Source: Betaproteobacteria bacterium
GTDB lineage: Bacteria; Pseudomonadota; Gammaproteobacteria; Burkholderiales; Usitatibacteraceae
DNA: 64,000 bases
NCBI GenBank assembly: GCA_016720855.1
Contig: JADKJU010000005.1
Span: forward strand, 372,001-436,000
Direction: 5' to 3'
How positions within the stretch are numbered: the stretch's first letter is position 1; each line of letters starts with the position of its first letter. Shown here piece by piece: positions 56,101 through 63,670 of the stretch. Below the pieces are notes generated by a model that worked only from the letters and a program-made list of their open reading frames with translations, did not search any database and had not been told where the DNA came from. The translations under genes were made by a program, and so were the position numbers.

Positions 56101-57278
56101 ACCATGAAGATCCCGGCTTTACGGACGATCTCGAATTTCTCGGAGAGCCACGTGCCGATCTCCCAGCCAGCAAAGAGGGCCCCCAGGACGCCAAAGGCAG
56201 TTTTCACGAGTCCGATACTGGCCACCGCTCCCGTTAGGGACTGGTTCACCGTGGCCCATGCCGCCACCGTCGCGTTGGCGGCGGCCACCGCTGCAGCACC
56301 TGCGGCTTGCCAGGCGGTGATGACGGCCGGGATCAAGCGATAGGCGAGCACGGCGAGCCCCAACTCCGAGACGCGCTTTAGCCACTGCATCACGGTGTCG
56401 AGGTTCTGCGAGAGCCACGTCATGGCCTCCGCGAGTCTGCGGGTGAGGCCCGTGGAGGCATCGACCTGACTGACCCATTGGCCGAAGGCGTTGCGAAGCC
56501 GTTCGAAGGACTGGCTGACCGTTTGCGGAAGCTGCGCGTACTCGGTAGCGAGCGCGTCCTTCTGGGACATGAGGGCGTTGACGACCACGTCGGCCGTGAG
56601 CCGCCCCTCCTCGGCGAGCTTCCGCAGTCGCCCGATCGGTACATTCAGGCCGTCCGCCAAGGCTTTCGCCAGTCGCGGGCTGTTTTCGACGACGGAGTTG
56701 AACTCCTCCCCGCGGAGCACCCCGGAGGCGAGCGCCTGCCCGAACTGCAGGAGTGCCGACTGCGCCTCGGTGGCGGAGGCTCCCGAGAGGCGAAGCGCCT
56801 GCGAAATGCTCTCGGTAATGGCGAGCGCATCCTTCTGCTCGCCGCCCAGCATCCGCACTGCCTGCTGGAGCCTCCCGTAGAGGGTGGCGGTCTCCTGGAT
56901 CGGCACGCCGATCCTCTGGGCGATGGCGAAGAGCTCCTTCTGTGCGGTGGTGAATTCCTGCTGGCCAGCGGTGGCAAGCTTCAGGCGCGAGGACATCATG
57001 GCCCACGCGTCCGCAATCTGGATCACATCCTGCGCCTTGCCGGCTGCCCAGCTGATTGAGAGGAAGGCGAGGAGCTGCGTCTTGGCGCTTGCCACCTGCT
57101 CGCTGAACGCCGACATCCCTGCCTTCACTTCGGCCATGCCGGCAGCGGCCTTGTCGCCGGCAGTCTTGGCCGTGGTCGCAAGCTCCCCAAGGCTACGCTC
57201 GGCCGACGTGATGGCGCGCTTGAGCCCTTCGTCGGCACCTTCGAGAGCAACGAGGATGGAGATTCGGTTGGAGGCCAT
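53184..57278 (-). CDS. Phage tape measure protein
   Basis: This 1364-residue protein opens with the tape-measure domain (RLKLATAGQQEFTTAQKELF, SGVLRGEEFNSVVENSPRLA). Two hydrophobic helices follow (about 310-370), then a long Ala/Gln/Glu-rich coiled coil (about 450-1080). The C-terminus has Gly-rich segments (ADGGSVASAFPRMAGGS, YASGGLVGLG). Its length should set the tail at roughly 200 nm if about 1.5 Å per residue applies. A 3 x 18-bp tandem repeat codes GAGARQ three times. Confidence 0.88.
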   Translation of the reverse strand: MASNRISILVALEGADEGLKRAITSAERSLGELATTAKTAGDKAAAGMAEVKAGMSAFSEQVASAKTQLLAFLSISWAAGKAQDVIQIADAWAMMSSRLKLATAGQQEFTTAQKELFAIAQRIGVPIQETATLYGRLQQAVRMLGGEQKDALAITESISQALRLSGASATEAQSALLQFGQALASGVLRGEEFNSVVENSPRLAKALADGLNVPIGRLRKLAEEGRLTADVVVNALMSQKDALATEYAQLPQTVSQSFERLRNAFGQWVSQVDASTGLTRRLAEAMTWLSQNLDTVMQWLKRVSELGLAVLAYRLIPAVITAWQAAGAAAVAAANATVAAWATVNQSLTGAVASIGLVKTAFGVLGALFAGWEIGTWLSEKFEIVRKAGIFMVEILMRGIEELRFRWEMFAALFTSDTLAQATQRHQARLAEMNQVFAQMYADAGRGTEAAKGAMNSAASAAEEIAKRLEAVRQGTQEAVARGVEAVHGALEKLKSRLGEVEQAVGKANQTVADATAKMAEAYKGLTSLVEANLQQQVEAVKARYQQEVAELAALQTSESAAITRSTQLLSESLTQQALLRRQASAEALKLIDDESGARLAAAQHQGQSDAERSANVQRVENEILAAKRQTMTQAIAEYRSHVDALNAEANRHLAEVNRIEQEKRRLSMSTEERIRDIQRQGMSEYEATEDRKSQIAEYQEQARRALANGSFEEARSLAQKSMDLAAQVAASETSEARRAEDARRQAEQGATQIVALEARAREASRNQEYGKSEALMRQADQLRAEISQRTQEADAAIARGKEGVNTAVQKIKSSEEILTQTLDAEANAHRTAAQSAMSARDQIKQTLTETQTQVDQLTAKLQQGLKVTIDADASRFTQALADLDKALAEKKLLVSIQADLQQAEKQLREYEQLLKEGKTLPINADVGKARDALDKLRTYADQNALLELRVTTEKAQASITNVDGMIRALERIQTESRHQVNANVDTVRSQIQSLNGANTSSTHTITVRRVEGNATGGLVGAGARQGAGARQGAGARQFADGGSVASAFPRMAGGSVPGSGHHDTVPRTLEAGAFVLRKAAVRKYGGGTLSRLANGVARFALGGPVAKSSAARKANRERPSEDRDLGRPTPPKRNREAIEALKLIELGLRGMDEYTLWLERTYSGGVSLDMRYKTMERYRAEAAKDRDIVQTLMGRNQLTGNERGHMARIQQTWRSAMAQPLAFGKDLERELVSYMEQNEARGFAEGGPAASDSVPAMLTPGEYVVNRAAVARFGSGFFAALNSLALPARAVAARVQGYASGGLVGLGPPTLSLTRPVLEANTAPTRTVRVELAAGDRRVNATIDAGDESRLLQILEVARARAA
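54165..54218. repeat. 3 x 18-bp tandem repeat in tape-measure gene
   Basis: Three near-identical units of 18 bases (54165-54182, 54183-54200, 54201-54218) encode GAGARQ three times. The units differ at single positions, so copy-number change is possible. Confidence 0.85.
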
Positions 57279-57307
57279 GGGGCTACGTGTGGAGAGGCGA
57301 ACTGGCG

Positions 57308-57335
57308 CTGTCGCGACCGACAGCCGTGATAAAAT
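57308..57335 (+). promoter_or_regulatory. Promoter and operator of the TumE/TumA-like pair
   Basis: CTGTCG-CGAC-CGACAG (57308-57323) is a 6-bp dyad. It is followed by an extended -10-like TGATAAAAT (57327-57335), six bases before the toxin ATG. The dyad would suit autoregulation by the antitoxin. Confidence 0.45.
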
Positions 57336-57340
57336 GCGTC

Positions 57341-57652
57341 ATGGCTGGATCAAAGCACCTCAAAATCCAGGACGTCTCGCTGCGCCTATCGAAGAAGAAC
57401 GGCAATGGAGTCCTGCGACGCGAGATCTGGGTCGATGCCAAGGGCAAGGTGGTGCGCTATAACCTCGCCTACATTAACCACGACATCTTCCAGCGGGACA
57501 ACGGAAGGGTTCTTGGATATGACAACGCGCACGGGACGCATCACCGCCACATGAAGGGCAAAGTCGAAAGCGTCCCGTTCACGAGCTTTGAGGACATTGA
57601 GCAGCGATTCGAAGCGGATTGGTTGGCGCTACGCCGAAAGGGCAAGACATGA
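57341..57652 (+). CDS. TumE-like toxin (DUF6516 family)
   Basis: This 103-residue protein contains REIWVDAKGKVVRYNLAYIN, RDNGRVLGYDNAHGTHHRHM and FTSFEDIEQRFEADW, the signature of DUF6516/TumE toxins. Its mechanism is not established. It is encoded opposite to the phage structural genes and overlaps its partner by four bases (ATGA), the usual toxin-first order of this family. It starts six bases after a -10-like element. Confidence 0.8.
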   Translation: MAGSKHLKIQDVSLRLSKKNGNGVLRREIWVDAKGKVVRYNLAYINHDIFQRDNGRVLGYDNAHGTHHRHMKGKVESVPFTSFEDIEQRFEADWLALRRKGKT

Positions 57653-58011
57653 AGACGATCATCAAGGTAGACAAGCCAGCCAAGTTCTTCGAACGGGGCC
57701 GCGCGGCTGCGCGGCTCGCGGATCAAGGCAAGGCCATCCCTCTTGAGCGCGTCATCGCTTTCGAGGATCCCGAGGACATGGCTCGTCTGATCACCACCGC
57801 CAAGCTGGCGCTCTTCCGGGCGGTGCGCGAGAGCCCCGGTTCGATCACGGAATTGTCGGAGCGGCTGCACCGGGATCGTAGCGCGGTGAAGCGCGACATC
57901 GACGAACTGGAAAGAGCCGGTCTCATCGAAGTTCAGGAAATCCCCCACCCGGGACATGGTCGCAAGAAGGAAGTCCGGGCGGTCGCCGACCAGGTCTTGC
58001 TCGCCATCTGA
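57649..58011 (+). CDS. TumA-like HTH antitoxin
   Basis: This 120-residue protein has a winged HTH (PGSITELSERLHRDRSAVKR then LERAGLIEV, about residues 63-98) of the HVO_A0114/MarR-like type used by TumA antitoxins. A charged N-terminal segment (VDKPAKFFERGRAAARLADQ) precedes it. It probably neutralises the toxin and represses the pair. As a cargo operon within a late-gene cluster it is a typical moron. Confidence 0.78.
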   Translation: MKTIIKVDKPAKFFERGRAAARLADQGKAIPLERVIAFEDPEDMARLITTAKLALFRAVRESPGSITELSERLHRDRSAVKRDIDELERAGLIEVQEIPHPGHGRKKEVRAVADQVLLAI

Positions 58012-58031
58012 TCAATCCCGCGCCTTCACTT

Positions 58032-58673
58032 CTATAGCGCCCGGATCTGTTTCTCAATTGCCGCCGATAGTCGCGGAATTCGGCCCGCGACCAGCCGCTC
58101 GACGTCCAGGCGCTTCTTGAGGACCACCTTGGGCACGAGGACCGCGATGGGAATGCTGGCGCCGCGCTTCAAGCGCTTCACCCCTTCGGCCTTGCGGTAG
58201 CGACGCTTGAAGCCCGCCAGTGGCCGGTCGTGCTCTTTGATGTTCTCGGCCATCAAGACGATGTTCCCCTTGGCGTTCTTCACGAAGTAGGCGTTACCGC
58301 CGCGCATGAGCGCCGCCACCTGCGCCTTGAAGCGCTTGCGCCCCACGCGCCCGTGGATCGGAATCAGCATCCGACCGCCAACGGCCCCGCCCTTCTCGTG
58401 GATCCCCGACCAGGGAATGCGCGAGCCCACGTAGAGCGCCGGCAGGCGCGTCGGATCCTTGTCGAGGACGCGGGCCGTGAACCCCTTGAGGAAGGACTTC
58501 CGGACGACGGCGAGACGAGAGCCAACGTGACTGCGCACATCCTCACGTAGCTCGGCGGCCTCGCCACGAATGGCCAGGGAGACTGCCTTTTTCACCTTGT
58601 CGCGGTACTCGCCACCCCAGCGACGCAGCTGCGCGCCCGCTGCCTTGCTATCGATCCGGATGGCAATGCGCAC
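58032..58673 (-). CDS. Phage tail-completion/neck-type protein (DUF6441-like)
   Basis: This 213-residue basic protein (RIDSKAAGAQLRRWGGEYRD; VGSRIPWSGIHEKGGAVGGR; RMLIPIHGRVGRKRFKAQVA) resembles phage proteins of the DUF6441 type found next to tape-measure genes. The start is GTG and lies inside the end of the upstream frameshifted chaperone. Assignment by position and overall character. Confidence 0.55.
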   Translation of the reverse strand: MRIAIRIDSKAAGAQLRRWGGEYRDKVKKAVSLAIRGEAAELREDVRSHVGSRLAVVRKSFLKGFTARVLDKDPTRLPALYVGSRIPWSGIHEKGGAVGGRMLIPIHGRVGRKRFKAQVAALMRGGNAYFVKNAKGNIVLMAENIKEHDRPLAGFKRRYRKAEGVKRLKRGASIPIAVLVPKVVLKKRLDVERLVAGRIPRLSAAIEKQIRAL

Positions 58674-59249
58674 GGTCGGTCAGTCGGTCGAGGGTCTTGT
58701 CCAGTTGCCGGGATTCGCCTCGGGTGCCGATGGCGATCACCGAGAGAAGTCGGGCCTCCTCGGCCGCTTCGGCGCGCGCGACTGCGTCCAGGAAGCCGCG
58801 CACCTGACCCAGGGTGTAGTCGAGGACGTCGGGGAGCCGGTGGCCGTGACGGATCAGCCGCTGGATGGCGTCGAACCAGAAGCCACCGTTGGGGCCTGCT
58901 TCATCTGCGCGAAGAGGCCGTCCAGTTTCGGGATCACCGTCTGGGTAAAAAAATCGGCATTCACCTCGATCACCTTGGCGGCCAGCAGGATGGCTTCGTC
59001 GGCCGCGAGGTCGTCGACCCACTCCCGAGGCTTTCCGACGGCAATCGCAATGGCCGCCAGGAGGTCATCACCCCGTTCCCCGAAAAGAGCCAGCCAGTCG
59101 ATGGCCGGCGCGGTGAGGCTCTGCATGACGGGCGAGATGGCGCGCAGGAACGCCGGCAGGCTCCCCACCTTGAGCGGTTTGAGGGTGAGGGTCTCGCCCG
59201 CCACGGTGATCTGCACACCGGGCGGGATGAGCGTTTCCAGATCACTCAT
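58648..59249 (-). CDS. Tail assembly chaperone GT fusion made by -1 frameshift
   Basis: Translation begins with the 59249 gene, reaches T-TTT-TTT (58953-58947) and continues in the -1 frame. The fusion has 101 residues of the G part, then YPDGDPETGRPLRADEAGPN, GFWFDAIQRLIRHGHRLPDV and a helical tail, in all about 200 residues. The -1 frame is open to 58648 and shows protein-like composition. This is the layout of lambda gpG/gpGT, needed for tail assembly on the tape measure. Confidence 0.75.
58854..59249 (-). CDS. Tail assembly chaperone G (unshifted product)
   Basis: This 131-residue protein (PPGVQITVAGETLTLKPLKV; PAFLRAISPVMQSLTAPAID; EWVDDLAADEAILLAAKVIE) matches tail assembly chaperones of the gpG kind. 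Its gene lies between the tail tube and tape-measure genes, the universal position. It ends at 58854 when no frameshift occurs. Confidence 0.75.
   Translation of the reverse strand: MSDLETLIPPGVQITVAGETLTLKPLKVGSLPAFLRAISPVMQSLTAPAIDWLALFGERGDDLLAAIAIAVGKPREWVDDLAADEAILLAAKVIEVNADFFTQTVIPKLDGLFAQMKQAPTVASGSTPSSG
58947..58953 (-). promoter_or_regulatory. Slippery heptamer T-TTT-TTT for -1 ribosomal frameshift
   Basis: The 0 frame reads GAT TTT TTT ACC, giving the X-XXY-YYZ heptamer TTTTTTT. After a -1 slip the next codon is TAC and the reading frame is open for 99 more residues. Whether a stimulatory structure follows cannot be decided by eye. Confidence 0.75.
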
Positions 59250-59260
59250 GGGTCATCGCC

Positions 59261-60013
59261 TTACAGTTGGACGATCCGGCCGAACTGACCGAGGAGCGCG
59301 TCGTAGGGTTTCGTCGTATCGGCGAGGAGGGAACCCTCCATCTCGAACTTGTTGTACTCGTCCGAAATGAGCGAGAGCTCCTTCAGGGGGTCGAAGGCCA
59401 CGCGGTAGAGCTCCACCAGCACCTTGGCATTGGCCTGCGCCGTGTTGAGCCCTTCGAGGCGGAGGTAGCGCTCCGGGAGCGGCTGCGTGAAGATGCCGAT
59501 TTCGGTTGCGACTCCGTAGGTGTAGCTCGCCTTGTAGGGTGCCGTGAAACCCGTCAGATCCAGGAACTGGATCGCGCCGAAGTCGGTGACGGCGGTGTAG
59601 TGCGTGCCGAGAGTGAGAGTCGCCGGCGTGCCGGCCGAATCCACCACCACGAGGGCGGACACCTTGGGATGCGCGAGGAAGTAGCGATCCCCCACCACAG
59701 GGGTTGCTCCACCCACCGGCTCATCGGTCACGCTGCCGGTGCTGCCGGTCACGTGGTTCCCATAGAGGGCCAGCGCCAGGTTTTCCTTGGTGAACTCTTC
59801 GATGGTGAGGTTCACCGTGGCGGACTTCTGCTTGACCATGCGGTGGTCGAGCGAGCGCTGGCCGGTCTGGCTCTCGTAGTGCTCCAGCACGTCGGTCTTG
59901 AGCGAGAGCTTCAAGTCCGCGACGTTGCCGGGCGAGCGCACTTCGATGGGAAGGCCTGCGGTGTCACGCTTGCCCAGAAAGACGCGGCCCTGGAAGGAGG
60001 CATAGGTGCTCAT
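59261..60013 (-). CDS. Major tail tube protein
   Basis: This 250-residue protein (RVFLGKRDTAGLPIEVRSPG; NVADLKLSLKTDVLEHYESQ; KPYDALLGQFGRIVQL) has the beta-rich character and position of a siphophage tail tube protein. An inserted domain (about 90-160) carries TYGVATEIGIF. It overlaps its upstream neighbour by four bases. Confidence 0.75.
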   Translation of the reverse strand: MSTYASFQGRVFLGKRDTAGLPIEVRSPGNVADLKLSLKTDVLEHYESQTGQRSLDHRMVKQKSATVNLTIEEFTKENLALALYGNHVTGSTGSVTDEPVGGATPVVGDRYFLAHPKVSALVVVDSAGTPATLTLGTHYTAVTDFGAIQFLDLTGFTAPYKASYTYGVATEIGIFTQPLPERYLRLEGLNTAQANAKVLVELYRVAFDPLKELSLISDEYNKFEMEGSLLADTTKPYDALLGQFGRIVQL

Positions 60014-60207
60014 GGCTTGGGTTCCTTGCGGTAGGTGGGTTTGGGTTCAGGGGGGAGCGCGGCGAGTACCGGATCGAGGGCGGCGATGCCTTGGCTTACG
60101 AGCCAGTCGGCAGTAGCGCTATCCAGTTCGATCCGATCGCGGACCCCATAGAGCTTTCCCGCATGGGTATGCGGGCGCAGCAATACGACTCGCGTCATAG
60201 GTTTCAT
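60010..60207 (-). CDS. Small phage protein
   Basis: This 65-residue protein (VVLLRPHTHAGKLYGVRDRI then ATADWLVSQGIAALDPVL) is a known type of tiny protein between head-tail and tail tube genes, of unknown function. It overlaps genes on both sides by four bases. Confidence 0.6.
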   Translation of the reverse strand: MKPMTRVVLLRPHTHAGKLYGVRDRIELDSATADWLVSQGIAALDPVLAALPPEPKPTYRKEPKP

Positions 60208-60649
60208 CCTTGAATGGAAAGATCAGCGGCAAACGTCCGGTAGGTGATCCGGTAGCGCGCGGGGATCGCCGCCGCCACGGCATCGGCGTCTTCCATCTCC
60301 CACTCGGTTTCCTGTTCGCGAATGCCGAGCGCGAGTCCCCCGAGGGTTCCGTCGGCCATCAAGGCGGCATGGGCCGCCGTTAGGAGCGCGTCGGCCTCGG
60401 TCTCGGGGCGGTTGGCAGGACAGCGCGTGCCAGTGCCACGATGCGAACGGTGAGTTCCCGGGTGACCCGGTCGTTTGCCCGCTCGGTGATCGCCTCGGAC
60501 TCGGGAAACACCACGAGGGCCGGACATTGCTCGCGCGTCACGGCCACCGAGGGGGACCGATGCACGGTTGCTCCCAAGCCTTCAGCTGCTGGCCGCACGA
60601 TCGCTAGCGCCGCGAGCAGGATCTGCTCCCGGATCGAGTTGCCAGCCAT
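60204..60649 (-). CDS. Minor tail/tail-terminator-like protein with apparent one-base deletion
   Basis: The first frame from 60649 (EQILLAALAIVRPAAEGLGA; VTREQCPALVVFPESEAITE) runs to VRIVALARA. The second frame continues with CPANRPETEADALLTAAHAA and ends FAADLSIQG at 60204. One missing base near 60420-60427 separates them; restoring it gives about 148 residues, a usual size for phage minor tail proteins of this position. It could instead be two overlapping genes, but the second frame lacks a good start. Confidence 0.6.
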
Positions 60650-60654
60650 GGGAG

Positions 60655-60957
60655 TTAGAGGCGGGTGAGCTTGGCGCGCAGTTCCGAGCCATCGCCCACG
60701 GCCCGGATCTCACGCACCTGGAAGGCCACACCCTCGATCTCGACCGTCTCACGCGGGGCGAGGCCGGCAAAGACCGTGGCGGGGTAGGACATCACGTACT
60801 CGGTACTTGCGGTGAGGCCCTCGAGGATCGTCTCGTCCGGGGCGGCGAAGCCCACATCGAAGGTCTGCGGTGCCCCACCGCTGGAGGGCGTCCAGCGGCA
60901 GGACTTCAGAAACCCAACGTTGGCCGCCGCCTCATAGATGCGCTCGACGAGCCCCAT
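60655..60957 (-). CDS. Head-tail joining protein
   Basis: This 100-residue protein (FLKSCRWTPSSGGAPQTFDV; VFAGLAPRETVEIEGVAFQV) has the size, beta-rich character and position of a lambda gpFII-type head-tail connector. It lies between capsid and tail genes. Confidence 0.65.
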   Translation of the reverse strand: MGLVERIYEAAANVGFLKSCRWTPSSGGAPQTFDVGFAAPDETILEGLTASTEYVMSYPATVFAGLAPRETVEIEGVAFQVREIRAVGDGSELRAKLTRL

Positions 60958-60960
60958 GGC

Positions 60961-61965
60961 TTAGGCCATCGTGAGCTTCACGAGCACGCCCGGGCGGTGG
61001 CACATCGGGAGCGGGTTGGACTGCGTATGCAAGTCCGTGCCGCGCTCGAATTTGCGCGGTTCCTGCTTCGCGTAGAGCGGCTGACCCAGCGTGTTCACCG
61101 TTTCGTTGAAGTCCGCCGGTGCGAAGTAGGTCCCGAAGGTATCAATCGTGCCGAGCGGGAAGGCGTGGGCCTCGCCAGGGGCGATGAAGCGCTGCACATC
61201 GCCAGCGATGTTGGTCGCTTGCCCCCGGTACTCCTCGAACACGATGCCGCCAAAGGCGAAACCTGTGCGGACGTCATCCCGGAGCATGGCGCCCTGGCTG
61301 TAGTTCTCGTAGGCCTTCTCGACCTTGGTGTGGCCGACGAGCTTTGCGAAGAAGTCCGGGGAGCAGAGGCAGCGCACACCCGTCATGAACTCACCGCGCA
61401 AGTTCTCCTCAATGTGCGAAACCACCTCTGTGCACTTGCCGCGCACATTGGTGGCTTCCGTGTTGAGCTGGAAGTTCACTGCCGCCGGCGTGATGCCGAA
61501 CACGGTATAGAGGTTATGCAGCTCAGACCCATCGGCATCGAGAATCACGCCCTTCAACGCACCCATCCGCAGGTGTTCCAGCGTGATCGCATGCTTGTTG
61601 CGCATGGACTCCAGATGCTGGGCCATGACGGAGGCGACCGACTCCATTTCGGTTTCCGAGCCGAACGCACGAACGCCTTGGACCTCTTCGGGAAGGACCA
61701 CGTCATCGAGCGGGACGTGCGGAATCACGAAGGAGTGGAGCTTTCGCTTATCGCGGGCGTTGACGGTCGACGGGCTCCCCACAGGTAGCGTCGGCAGGAG
61801 ACTCAGGGTGCCGTTACGTTCTTCCACCACGACCGATCGGGTACGCACCGGTTTGGCCGGGAAGAGATCTAGCGCCTCGAGTCGCCCATAGCGGTTGGGG
61901 ATGAGATTGATGGCCGCCGTGAGGCTCGCCATCGAGAAGCCGGGATTCTGAAACGGGTTCTGCAT
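60961..61965 (-). CDS. Major capsid protein (lambda gpE family)
   Basis: This 334-residue protein (SLTAAINLIPNRYGRLEALD; KRKLHSFVIPHVPLDDVVLP; CSPDFFAKLVGHTKVEKAYE) matches the Phage_cap_E family. Its neighbour upstream is a decoration protein, as in lambda. The C-terminus (RPGVLVKLTMA) is intact. Confidence 0.88.
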   Translation of the reverse strand: MQNPFQNPGFSMASLTAAINLIPNRYGRLEALDLFPAKPVRTRSVVVEERNGTLSLLPTLPVGSPSTVNARDKRKLHSFVIPHVPLDDVVLPEEVQGVRAFGSETEMESVASVMAQHLESMRNKHAITLEHLRMGALKGVILDADGSELHNLYTVFGITPAAVNFQLNTEATNVRGKCTEVVSHIEENLRGEFMTGVRCLCSPDFFAKLVGHTKVEKAYENYSQGAMLRDDVRTGFAFGGIVFEEYRGQATNIAGDVQRFIAPGEAHAFPLGTIDTFGTYFAPADFNETVNTLGQPLYAKQEPRKFERGTDLHTQSNPLPMCHRPGVLVKLTMA

Positions 61966-61992
61966 GATGTGCTCCTGGAAAGTGAGAATCGA

Positions 61993-62370
61993 TTAGGCGG
62001 CGTCGCGAACCAAGATGCCGATGGCTTTCAGCTGTGCCTCCGCGGCGGCCTTGAGCTCTGCGGTGATGCCGGAAGGCCAAACCAGCGCATTGCGCGCGAC
62101 GAGAGCGTGACGAGCGATGAGGAGCCCGTCGTCACGGTCTGCGAGCGCGGCATCGACGTCGTTGGCGATAACGCCCCTGGCGATCTCAGTGCCATCGGTG
62201 GCCGCAGGGTCGAGGGCCTTCAACTTCGACGTGGCGGTGACCACGCCAACGACGGTCCCCAGAGCGAGGGTCTGTCCCGAGGCGACGGTTACGCGGTCGC
62301 GGGAGTAGAGGTTCGGCGCCTCGTACTTGAGAAGGTCGCCGAGATTCTTGGGTTCAGTGATGGAAGGCAT
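61993..62370 (-). CDS. Head decoration protein (lambda gpD-like)
   Basis: This 125-residue protein (LLKYEAPNLYSRDRVTVASG; ALGTVVGVVTATSKLKALDP; TDGTEIARGVIANDVDA) matches the bacteriophage head-decoration family. It lies between protease/scaffold and capsid genes. Confidence 0.82.
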   Translation of the reverse strand: MPSITEPKNLGDLLKYEAPNLYSRDRVTVASGQTLALGTVVGVVTATSKLKALDPAATDGTEIARGVIANDVDAALADRDDGLLIARHALVARNALVWPSGITAELKAAAEAQLKAIGILVRDAA

Positions 62371-62373
62371 GTC

Positions 62374-62751
62374 TTACTCCTTGGAGATGAGTTTTTTGAC
62401 GGCAGCGATGACTGGGCTTACCGCCGGCTGCGCGGTGGTACCCGCATCGGCGGTGATGTGAGAGCTGATCTCGGACTGCTGGGCGCGAGCTTCCAGGAGC
62501 GCGCGACGCACCTGCGCCTCCGAGACGCTGGACGCGAGGAATTCCGCTGTGCGATCAGGGCAGCCGGCGATAAGGCAGATTTCCGCAATTGCCTGGGCTT
62601 CACTTCGGGCATGCGTACCAGCCGGGGCGGAGGGCGTGGCGGCAGCCATCGGCGTGCCGGGATCCGTGGGAGTAGGTTGGGGAGCGGCTACGCTCGGCTC
62701 AGATTCCGAGGGCGTCGTATCCGGTAGTTCGGTGGTACTCGTTTGATTCAT
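62374..62751 (-). CDS. Nested scaffold protein (Nu3-like)
   Basis: An in-frame ATG at 62751 (MNQTSTTELPD) is preceded by GGAG six bases upstream (GGAGACCTCC-ATG). Translation from it gives 125 residues, the scaffold part of the protease gene. Lambda Nu3 is produced the same way inside gene C. Confidence 0.65.
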   Translation of the reverse strand: MNQTSTTELPDTTPSESEPSVAAPQPTPTDPGTPMAAATPSAPAGTHARSEAQAIAEICLIAGCPDRTAEFLASSVSEAQVRRALLEARAQQSEISSHITADAGTTAQPAVSPVIAAVKKLISKE

Positions 62752-63669
62752 GGAGGTCTCCAAGATTGGGTTGTGAGGAACCGGGTTGGTTGTGCTCGCT
62801 CCGGTGGGCGAGGCGCGTGCGCCGTTGGCGGTGAGGCGACGTCGGGCTTCAAGGGTCAAGGCGAAGGCGCTGATCACTTCCTCGAAGCTCGTCACGGCAT
62901 CGGCCAGTCCTGCCGTAACGGCGGCATCACCAAACACGAGCCCCGCCTCGAGGCCGCGAATGGCTTCAGGCTCCAACCCTCGCGCTTGGGCCACATGCCC
63001 AACGAATATCTCGTAGAGGCGATCGACCTCGACCTGCAGGGTGGTTGCCGCCTCAGGCGAGAGCGGCGCATGCGGGGAGAAGTCGTTCTTGTGGCTCCCG
63101 GCGTAGATCGCGGTGTAGGCGATGCCGTCCTTCGCGTCCTTTACGGACTGATCCACGTGGAGCGCGATGACGCCGATGGAGCCCACACCCCCAGTCTGCG
63201 AAAGTGTCAGCCGTGAAGCCGCCGCGCCAATCGCATAGGCGGCCGAGTAAGCGGAGTCGTTCGCGTGCGCCCAGACCGGCTTCAGTTCATTCGCCGCGCG
63301 GATCCGGTCGGCAAGTTCAAACACGCCACCCGCCTCCCCTCCCGGCGAGTCGATGTCCAGGAGGATCCCGGCCACCTGCGGGTCGACGAGCGCCGCCTCA
63401 AATCGAGCACCGATTTCGCTGTAGGAAGTGAGGCCCGATGCCGCATCGACTCCTAGGGAGCGGCGCACCAGCGTTCCGTGCACCGGAATCACGGCAATCC
63501 CGAGGGGAGACGGGGCAGCCGCGCTTCGCGCCGGCGGTAGGGCTACCTTGGCCTCCGACTCGAGGAGCCCGAGTCGGGGTCCGAGGACCGCCAAGATCAC
63601 ATCCAGTTTCGAGCGCGCAATGAGGAGCGGCGTCCCAAACAATCGGGACGCCAGATGAACCATCGGCAT
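62374..63669 (-). CDS. Head maturation protease (S49) with C-terminal scaffold region
   Basis: This 431-residue protein has a SppA/S49 protease domain: LLDIDSPGGEAGG, nucleophile Ser142 in DSAYSAAYAIG, and general-base Lys194 in YAGSHKNDFSPH. The last 125 residues are Ala/Pro/Thr/Ser-rich with a helical end (VSEAQVRRALLEARAQQSEI), typical of scaffold. This matches lambda gpC, whose C-terminal third is also made separately as Nu3. Confidence 0.87.
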   Translation of the reverse strand: MPMVHLASRLFGTPLLIARSKLDVILAVLGPRLGLLESEAKVALPPARSAAAPSPLGIAVIPVHGTLVRRSLGVDAASGLTSYSEIGARFEAALVDPQVAGILLDIDSPGGEAGGVFELADRIRAANELKPVWAHANDSAYSAAYAIGAAASRLTLSQTGGVGSIGVIALHVDQSVKDAKDGIAYTAIYAGSHKNDFSPHAPLSPEAATTLQVEVDRLYEIFVGHVAQARGLEPEAIRGLEAGLVFGDAAVTAGLADAVTSFEEVISAFALTLEARRRLTANGARASPTGASTTNPVPHNPILETSMNQTSTTELPDTTPSESEPSVAAPQPTPTDPGTPMAAATPSAPAGTHARSEAQAIAEICLIAGCPDRTAEFLASSVSEAQVRRALLEARAQQSEISSHITADAGTTAQPAVSPVIAAVKKLISKE

Positions 63670-63670
63670 G

